Source: Lepidodermella squamata (taxonomy: Eukaryota > Gastrotricha). From it: a stretch of 64,000 nucleotides of DNA. The stretch's first letter is position 1; each line of letters opens with the position of its first letter. The stretch is from the NCBI GenBank assembly GCA_047495785.1, contig JBLDXI010000054.1:2170001-2234000 (forward strand), read 5' to 3'. Of the stretch, positions 63,789 to 64,000 are shown in pieces. The notes beneath the pieces were generated by a model, which was not told where the DNA came from, made no database searches, and was given only the letters and a program-made list of their open reading frames with translations. The position numbers were made by a program, and so were the translations under genes.

Positions 63789-64000
63789 GTAAAATTATAT
63801 TAATCATTTCTACCTGTATATGGGGTAACATTTAAATTTTTCGGTTCACAATATTTAAATTGCATTTAAAAAATTTCAAAATGAAAAAAATTGAAAAGAA
63901 TTACCTCGCTTCACGCTTGAAAATAGAATTTAAATTGGCGTCGGATACAAAAATTGTTTACTTCCGCTGAAGTAAAAAATATCAAGTCTTCTTAAAAAAT

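Overview
This window is animal nuclear DNA. The evidence is spliced genes with GT-AG introns of about 48 bp to 3 kb, class C GPCRs, a DYRK2-type kinase, metazoan RtcB, an ASZ1/GASZ-like piRNA-pathway protein, a SANTA-domain centromere protein and several non-LTR retrotransposon families. The exact taxon cannot be settled from sequence alone. Very small introns, splice acceptors a few bases upstream of start codons, and short same-strand intergenic gaps at the right end suggest a small-intron invertebrate that may use spliced-leader trans-splicing.

Left third (about 0.7-23.6 kb): a tandem cluster, all on the minus strand, of an unusual gene that I do not recognise as any named gene. Each full unit has three exons and encodes about 470 aa that read as seven homeodomain-like modules in a row, with two module styles alternating. 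Copies C (14.7-13.2 kb) and G (23.4-21.9 kb) look intact. A, B, E and F are damaged by a retrotransposon insertion, start-codon loss, small deletions or a frameshift. D is a short relic. Units share upstream and downstream flanks, including a small GC palindrome 160-200 bp upstream of the start. At least three non-LTR retrotransposon families and one small inverted-repeat element have landed in the cluster. One of them, a CR1-like element with both ORFs open, splits the last part of exon 1 of copy A.

Middle (24-38.5 kb): an 11-exon plus-strand gene for a CNBD2-like protein with two cyclic-nucleotide-binding folds. Its 3 kb ninth intron hosts a complete intronless class C GPCR gene on the same strand. 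A minus-strand DYRK2/mbk-2-type kinase follows, preceded by 5-7 kb of microsatellite-rich DNA with no recognisable gene.

Right third (45.8-64 kb): the RNA ligase RtcB (4 exons), convergent with two more intronless class C GPCR genes in tandem on the minus strand. One of these is a close paralogue of the nested copy, including its flanks. Next come an SLC37-type sugar-phosphate transporter (8 exons), a repeat-rich gap with a 32-bp tandem repeat and a roughly 575-bp foldback element, and a closely spaced plus-strand trio: a RING/TRAF-like zinc-finger protein, an ASZ1-like ankyrin/SAM/transmembrane protein, and the first exon of a SANTA-domain (M18BP1/KNL-2-like) protein cut by the window end. 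The trio could be an operon.
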